Source: CAYGZM01 sp964354365 (GTDB taxonomy: Bacteria > Planctomycetota > Phycisphaerae > Sedimentisphaerales > Anaerobacaceae). Taken from it: DNA of 9,930 nucleotides. The notes under the pieces are model-generated. The model ran no database searches and had not been told where the DNA came from. It worked only from the letters and a program-made list of their open reading frames with translations. The translations under genes and the position numbers were made by a program. Of the stretch, positions 6,881 to 9,930 are shown in pieces (position 1 is the stretch's first letter; the number at the start of each line of letters is the position of its first letter). The stretch is taken from the NCBI GenBank assembly GCA_964354365.1, contig CAYGZM010000137.1:1-9930 (forward strand), given 5' to 3'.

Positions 6881-7788
6881 TATCGCTCCCAGAGGTTCTC
6901 CGGGTAAAGACCTTGGTTTATCAGCCTGCGGATGCATCCTGCCGCTATGGCCGCATCACGACGATAAGTGACTCCAAACCATACGTCGTTTGTGCGCAGG
7001 ACTTTCACCGTGGCTTTTCCCTTCTCTATGAGTTCATCCACCGCAGTGGGTATGAATAGCTCCGAACTCTTTTCGTTGCCCTGCTCCTTGAGGAATCGCC
7101 TAATGTGCGATTCGAGATGACGGAAGATCGATGGCTGAAATCCCCACAGGTTCATCGAAACGATTTCGTCGCCCGATAGAAGGTGTTCTATCCCCTCGTC
7201 ATCGAAGAAGCGTGCAGCGGATGCAGTCTTCTCGACCTTTTTACGCTCTACAATTCTCCTTAGATACGTATGTTCATCGCACTGGCACACGCCCCTGGAG
7301 ACGGGCCCGTATTCGCTCAAGGTGTCCCTGAGCGTATATCCGACCATCGCGTAATCGTTGGAGGACGGGTCTTTGCTTGTGAGGAATTGGGCCATTGTCT
7401 TGAAAGAGCCCGGCCCATAATAGTCATCGGCGTTTATGACTGCAAAAGGCCCGTCGATTACGTCTCTGGCAACGAGTACGGCGTGCCCGGTGCCCCAGGG
7501 TTTGTCGCGATCCTTTGGTGGTTCAAAGCCGTCGAGGCAGGCGTCAAGCTCCTGGTAGGCGTAGGCCGTTTCCGCGAGATTATCGAACTTGCTGCCGATC
7601 TTTTCGCGGAAAGCATTTTCAAAGTAGTGTCGAATAACGAAAACGAGCTTGCCGAATCCGGCCTTCACGGCGTCATAGATGGAATAATCAATGAGTATTT
7701 CGCCGTTGGGGCCAACGGGATCAATTTGCTTGAGTCCGCCGTAGCGAGTGCCCAGACCCGCCGCCAAAATAAGTAGAGTAGGCTTCAT
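6880..7788 (-). CDS. Sugar-1-phosphate nucleotidyltransferase (NTP_transferase family)
   Basis: This cytoplasmic enzyme has 302 residues and a GT-A/Rossmann nucleotidyltransferase fold. The N-terminal signature LILAAGLGTRYGGLKQ (6-21) supplies the NTP-binding loop (G11-L-G-T-R) and the basic Lys20. PVGPNGEILIDYSI (24-37) follows. VINADDYYG (118-125) supplies the metal-binding Asp residues (D121/D122). GTGHAV (99-104) lies in the nucleotide-sugar pocket, and VSMNLWGF is in the C-terminal half. Enzymes of this family join a sugar-1-phosphate and an NTP to form an NDP-sugar plus pyrophosphate. It lies directly before, and overlaps by one base, a C1 sugar kinase, so the pair would turn a free sugar into an NDP-sugar. 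This is comparable in logic to AmgK/MurU salvage, although MurU itself is shorter. It is the first gene after a strong promoter, with AAGGA 6 nt upstream of the ATG. Sugar and nucleotide specificity are unknown. Confidence 0.88.
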   Translation of the reverse strand: MKPTLLILAAGLGTRYGGLKQIDPVGPNGEILIDYSIYDAVKAGFGKLVFVIRHYFENAFREKIGSKFDNLAETAYAYQELDACLDGFEPPKDRDKPWGTGHAVLVARDVIDGPFAVINADDYYGPGSFKTMAQFLTSKDPSSNDYAMVGYTLRDTLSEYGPVSRGVCQCDEHTYLRRIVERKKVEKTASAARFFDDEGIEHLLSGDEIVSMNLWGFQPSIFRHLESHIRRFLKEQGNEKSSELFIPTAVDELIEKGKATVKVLRTNDVWFGVTYRRDAAIAAGCIRRLINQGLYPENLWER

Positions 7789-7810
7789 TCAAAATCCTTG
7801 TTGGATGGTG

Positions 7811-7839
7811 ATTATAGTCCGTTCATCAGCCTTCGGCAA
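7811..7839 (-). promoter_or_regulatory. Sigma70-type promoter of the minus-strand operon
   Basis: Read on the minus strand, TTGCCG (7839-7834) is followed after exactly 17 bp by a perfect TATAAT (7816-7811). The predicted transcription start is near 7804, about 16 nt before the ATG at 7788, which leaves a short leader holding the AAGGA ribosome-binding site (7799-7795). The position upstream of the first gene of the cluster supports it. It has not been tested. Confidence 0.65.
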
Positions 7840-7893
7840 CCCCGCATCTATTTCCAAATGGGGGTGGCATCCCTCCGTGAAACCTTCTTGTAG

Positions 7894-7935
7894 CACGGCC
7901 ATTCTGGCCGTGGTCTCACGGGCTTCAAGCCCGTG
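7894..7935. repeat. Pair of tandem GC-rich palindromes (REP-like element)
   Basis: Two hairpins stand 4 bp apart: CACGGCC-ATTCT-GGCCGTG (7894-7912) and CACGGGC-TTCAA-GCCCGTG (7917-7935). Each has a 7-bp stem, a 5-nt loop and the same CACGG lead. The second is a near-perfect palindrome that can extend to 9 bp. Neither is followed by a T-tract, so these are not ordinary terminators. Their shared architecture suggests a dispersed intergenic repeat. From memory, frames crossing such elements give peptides like STAILAV in many planctomycete-type genomes. Only this one copy pair was seen in the window. Confidence 0.65.
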
Positions 7936-7946
7936 CCACGCGTAAT

Positions 7947-7975
7947 TTGACAAGTCGCCGTCTCCTCGATAAGAT
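7947..7975 (+). promoter_or_regulatory. Sigma70-type promoter of the beta-propeller gene
   Basis: A perfect TTGACA (7947-7952) is followed after 17 bp by TAAGAT (7970-7975), which matches four of six -10 consensus bases. Transcription would start near 7982, giving a leader of about 65 nt before the ATG at 8048. It lies 11 bp past the palindrome pair and diverges from the minus-strand operon promoter. Confidence 0.6.
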
Positions 7976-8047
7976 GGCGTAATCAGGCAACTGTAATGTA
8001 TGGGTGCGTTCTTGTATTTTGCGGGGTTTGTGAAAGGCGGCTACAAA

Positions 8048-9930
8048 ATGCGTCGATTTCTTCTATTCTGCTTGTTGGCCCAGGCAATCTCTGCTTATGG
8101 CTCTGAGAACTGGGAACAGTTCAAATATGATTCCCGGCATTCCGGCAACGTGCCGGATCGGCAGATAACGACACCGCTCGAGCTGCTTGCCGCCGTGCCT
8201 CTGACCGACGCGATCTTCACATCGCCGGTCATAAGCCGTGACCGTATATACGTGGTTGACGGTTCGGGCGTAGCTGCGTGCATTGACGCTCGTACGCTTC
8301 GCCCTGTGTGGAGATACGAAACCCGCGGCGGACCGGCCAACTGCAACAATGTCAGCTCTCCTCTGATCGTAGGCGATTATCTCCATTTCGGAACGACGGC
8401 CGGGGCCTATTACGTCCTCAACGCAGTAAATGGAACGCTGGTCAAGGAGATACGCTGCGGCGATCCGATATTCAGCACGCCGGTTGCGGGCCCGGCCCCC
8501 ACCCAAGCGGCCCAAGGGGCAGGGGGGGCGCAGCGCGTATATTTTGCGACACTTGGGTCTCGGATATACTGCGTAGAGCCGGATGGGACGGTCTGCTGGA
8601 CGTGGGATTTTGTCAAGGAAGTTTTGGGCTTTGAGGGTGATCGCTGGAGCGGCGTGGATTGGCTTGAACACCGCGGACGGGCGACCTGGGAGAGCCAGTT
8701 TTGCTGTTCGAGGGATCTCGCTCTGCACGCAAACATGCTGATTGTCCCGGCGGGCGGGATGGTGATTTGGCTGGAGGATGTCGGTACTGAGGCAGCGATT
8801 CGGGCCAAGTATCTTGGCGGCCCTCGCGAGAGCCCCTCCACGCTTGCCCTGAGCGTGGGGCAATCAGGTGAAGTCTATAGACAATGGACGCGCCGTGACA
8901 ATGAAGGTCGGGTGGAGATTCTTCGTCTTCGCGACGGCACGGTTGAAACGGAGTATGTGCGGGGAACGGAGACGAGCTATAAAGGTTCCGGCCTGATAAG
9001 TTTCAGTTCGGTGAGCATCCGCGGACAGGATGTTTACCGAGGTCGTCCGGAGGAAGGCTTTGGCCTCTGCCGTTATCGACCCGAACAAGGCGCTGAGTGT
9101 TTGGGGGGGTATCCATCTATCTCGTCGCCGATACTGTTGCGGGATTCTGCGGTGTATGGGGGGCTGGACGGGGCATTGTACGTTGTGCCGCTTTCCGGTG
9201 AAGGCGAGGTGTGGTCGTTCAAGACGCCGTTCGGAAAAGCAATCTCTGCTCCAGCGGCAGTGTGCGATGGCCGCGTCTATTTTGGCTGCGAGGACGGTCT
9301 TATGTACGTCTTGGGGCCGACCGGTCAAGCGTCAGCCAGGCCGGAAGCTACCGACCTCGAATTGTGGAAGGTCCGAAGCCCGCTGTCTGGGGACCTGAAC
9401 GACTCGAAGTACGACTGGTTCACCAGTTTCGGCAATTTCGGCAACACAAACCAGAATGATCAGGGCATTAAGCCGCCGTTTGAGATGAAATGGATCCGTC
9501 GATACGAAGGGACTGTCAAGCATTTTTCGGTTTGCGGCGGCAGGCGAATGTACACGCATACGGGCGAGGGACAGATATTTGCCGTTGAACAGGAGACGGG
9601 CCGGCTGCTTTGGCGACGCTATTTTCCGGGAGTGCACGTTTCGTACACCTCGCCCCTGTACTACGCCGAACGCCTTTACGTTCCCCAGGCCGGGCTGGAA
9701 GCGTCGTTTCTGCGCTGTCTCGATGCGGCGACTGGAGAGCTGCTCTGGGAAGCTCCTTTCACGGGATCGCCGAGCTGGAATCGCCAGCAGCCCCCGATTG
9801 TATGCAAGGACTTGGTCATTTACCTGTTCGGCACGGGCAGTTACGCTGCTGACCAATGGCTGTTCGAGCACCAAAGCACGTTCGGCTTCCCCAAAGACCA
9901 TAAACCGCTTGTTCGGGCGTGGGACAGGAA
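8048..9930 (+). CDS. Exported PQQ-like beta-propeller repeat protein, 3' end cut by window edge
   Basis: The frame is open for 627 codons to the window edge. MRRFLLFCLLAQAISA is a signal peptide with probable cleavage near residue 16. WEQFKYDSRHSGNVPD (22-37) is the entry motif common to PQQ-like quinoprotein propellers. Blades repeat the theme P-x-V-x-x-x-R-I-Y-V, then Gly-rich turn, then A-x-D-A-x-T-G-x-x-x-W. Examples are PVISRDRIYVVDGSG (60-74), PLIVGDYLHFGTTAG (105-119), GRVYFGCEDGLMYVLG and CLDAATGELLWEAPF. I see no heme CxxCH motif in the visible part. It probably acts in the periplasm or at the cell surface as a binding or scaffold protein; not all such propellers bind PQQ, and enzyme activity is not shown. 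GGCGG lies 7 nt before the ATG. An in-frame ATG at 8000 adds 16 residues but would bury the signal peptide and is less likely. It diverges from the sugar operon. Confidence 0.85.
   Translation, partial: MRRFLLFCLLAQAISAYGSENWEQFKYDSRHSGNVPDRQITTPLELLAAVPLTDAIFTSPVISRDRIYVVDGSGVAACIDARTLRPVWRYETRGGPANCNNVSSPLIVGDYLHFGTTAGAYYVLNAVNGTLVKEIRCGDPIFSTPVAGPAPTQAAQGAGGAQRVYFATLGSRIYCVEPDGTVCWTWDFVKEVLGFEGDRWSGVDWLEHRGRATWESQFCCSRDLALHANMLIVPAGGMVIWLEDVGTEAAIRAKYLGGPRESPSTLALSVGQSGEVYRQWTRRDNEGRVEILRLRDGTVETEYVRGTETSYKGSGLISFSSVSIRGQDVYRGRPEEGFGLCRYRPEQGAECLGGYPSISSPILLRDSAVYGGLDGALYVVPLSGEGEVWSFKTPFGKAISAPAAVCDGRVYFGCEDGLMYVLGPTGQASARPEATDLELWKVRSPLSGDLNDSKYDWFTSFGNFGNTNQNDQGIKPPFEMKWIRRYEGTVKHFSVCGGRRMYTHTGEGQIFAVEQETGRLLWRRYFPGVHVSYTSPLYYAERLYVPQAGLEASFLRCLDAATGELLWEAPFTGSPSWNRQQPPIVCKDLVIYLFGTGSYAADQWLFEHQSTFGFPKDHKPLVRAWDR
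8491..8529 (+). other. GC-rich low-complexity insertion inside a propeller blade
   Basis: The DNA is C-rich then G-rich (CCCGGCCCCCACCC ... GGGGCAGGGGGGGC). The outer ends GCCCCC (8495-8500) and GGGGGC (8524-8529) are able to pair. It encodes the linker GPAPTQAAQGAGGA (residues 148-161), placed between the PV and VYF parts of a blade where the other blades have only a few residues. The frame is intact on both sides despite a run of seven G. Confidence 0.5.

Noticed and set aside
7894..7935. Bidirectional intrinsic terminator
   Set aside because: The stems are stable but neither strand has a T-tract after them, and both flanking genes start here rather than end.
7748..7945. Plus-strand open frame of 65 codons across the intergenic region
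   Set aside because: It overlaps the nucleotidyltransferase start, the minus-strand promoter and the palindromes; its STAILAV-like end is the translation of the repeat, not a gene.
7789..8047. Riboswitch or small RNA in the divergent region
   Set aside because: Beyond the promoters and the twin palindromes no conserved aptamer-like arrangement was recognised; the leader of the minus operon is only about 16 nt.
8063..8863. Minus-strand open frame of 266 codons, with others at 8864-9328 and 9332-9901
   Set aside because: They are antisense to the beta-propeller gene, which has a signal peptide and repeating blade motifs on the plus strand and stays open to the window end.

Overview
The window reads as a bacterial chromosome segment of moderate-to-high GC content. 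It probably comes from the PVC group, most likely a Planctomycetota/Phycisphaerae-like or Lentisphaerota-like heterotroph. This assignment rests on style and not on a marker gene. The supporting signs are an exported DUF5107-plus-TPR protein, a solute:sodium symporter followed by a tiny membrane protein, a uroporphyrinogen-decarboxylase-like methyltransferase, an exported PQQ-type beta-propeller protein, and a pair of short GC-rich palindromes of a kind I recall as dispersed in such genomes. No rRNA, tRNA, transposase, phage gene or CRISPR array was seen.

Positions 1-7788 hold one compact minus-strand gene cluster, read from right to left. The order is: sugar nucleotidyltransferase (7788-6880), NahK-like anomeric sugar kinase (6880-5771, stop and start overlapping by one base), exported DUF5107/TPR protein (5749-2717), sodium:solute symporter (2664-1069), 60-residue single-pass membrane protein (1035-853), and a UroD-like protein starting at 866 and running off the left edge. 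Gaps are 52 bp or less and two junctions overlap, so co-transcription is likely. A good sigma70-type promoter (TTGCCG-17 bp-TATAAT) sits just upstream of the first gene.

The 259-bp region 7789-8047 is a divergent intergenic region. It holds the minus-strand operon promoter, two adjacent palindromes with 7-bp stems and 5-nt loops (7894-7935), and a plus-strand promoter (TTGACA-17 bp-TAAGAT).

From 8048 to the right edge a single plus-strand reading frame encodes an exported PQQ-like beta-propeller protein, incomplete at its C-terminus.

Taken together, the left-hand cluster looks like a sugar uptake and salvage unit. The symporter, perhaps with the small membrane protein, would import a sugar. 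The kinase would phosphorylate it at C1 and the nucleotidyltransferase would make an NDP-sugar. The exported DUF5107/TPR protein would bind or process carbohydrate outside the cytoplasm. The UroD-like protein could act on a methylated substrate, but nothing visible proves this. The sugar itself cannot be read from the sequence.
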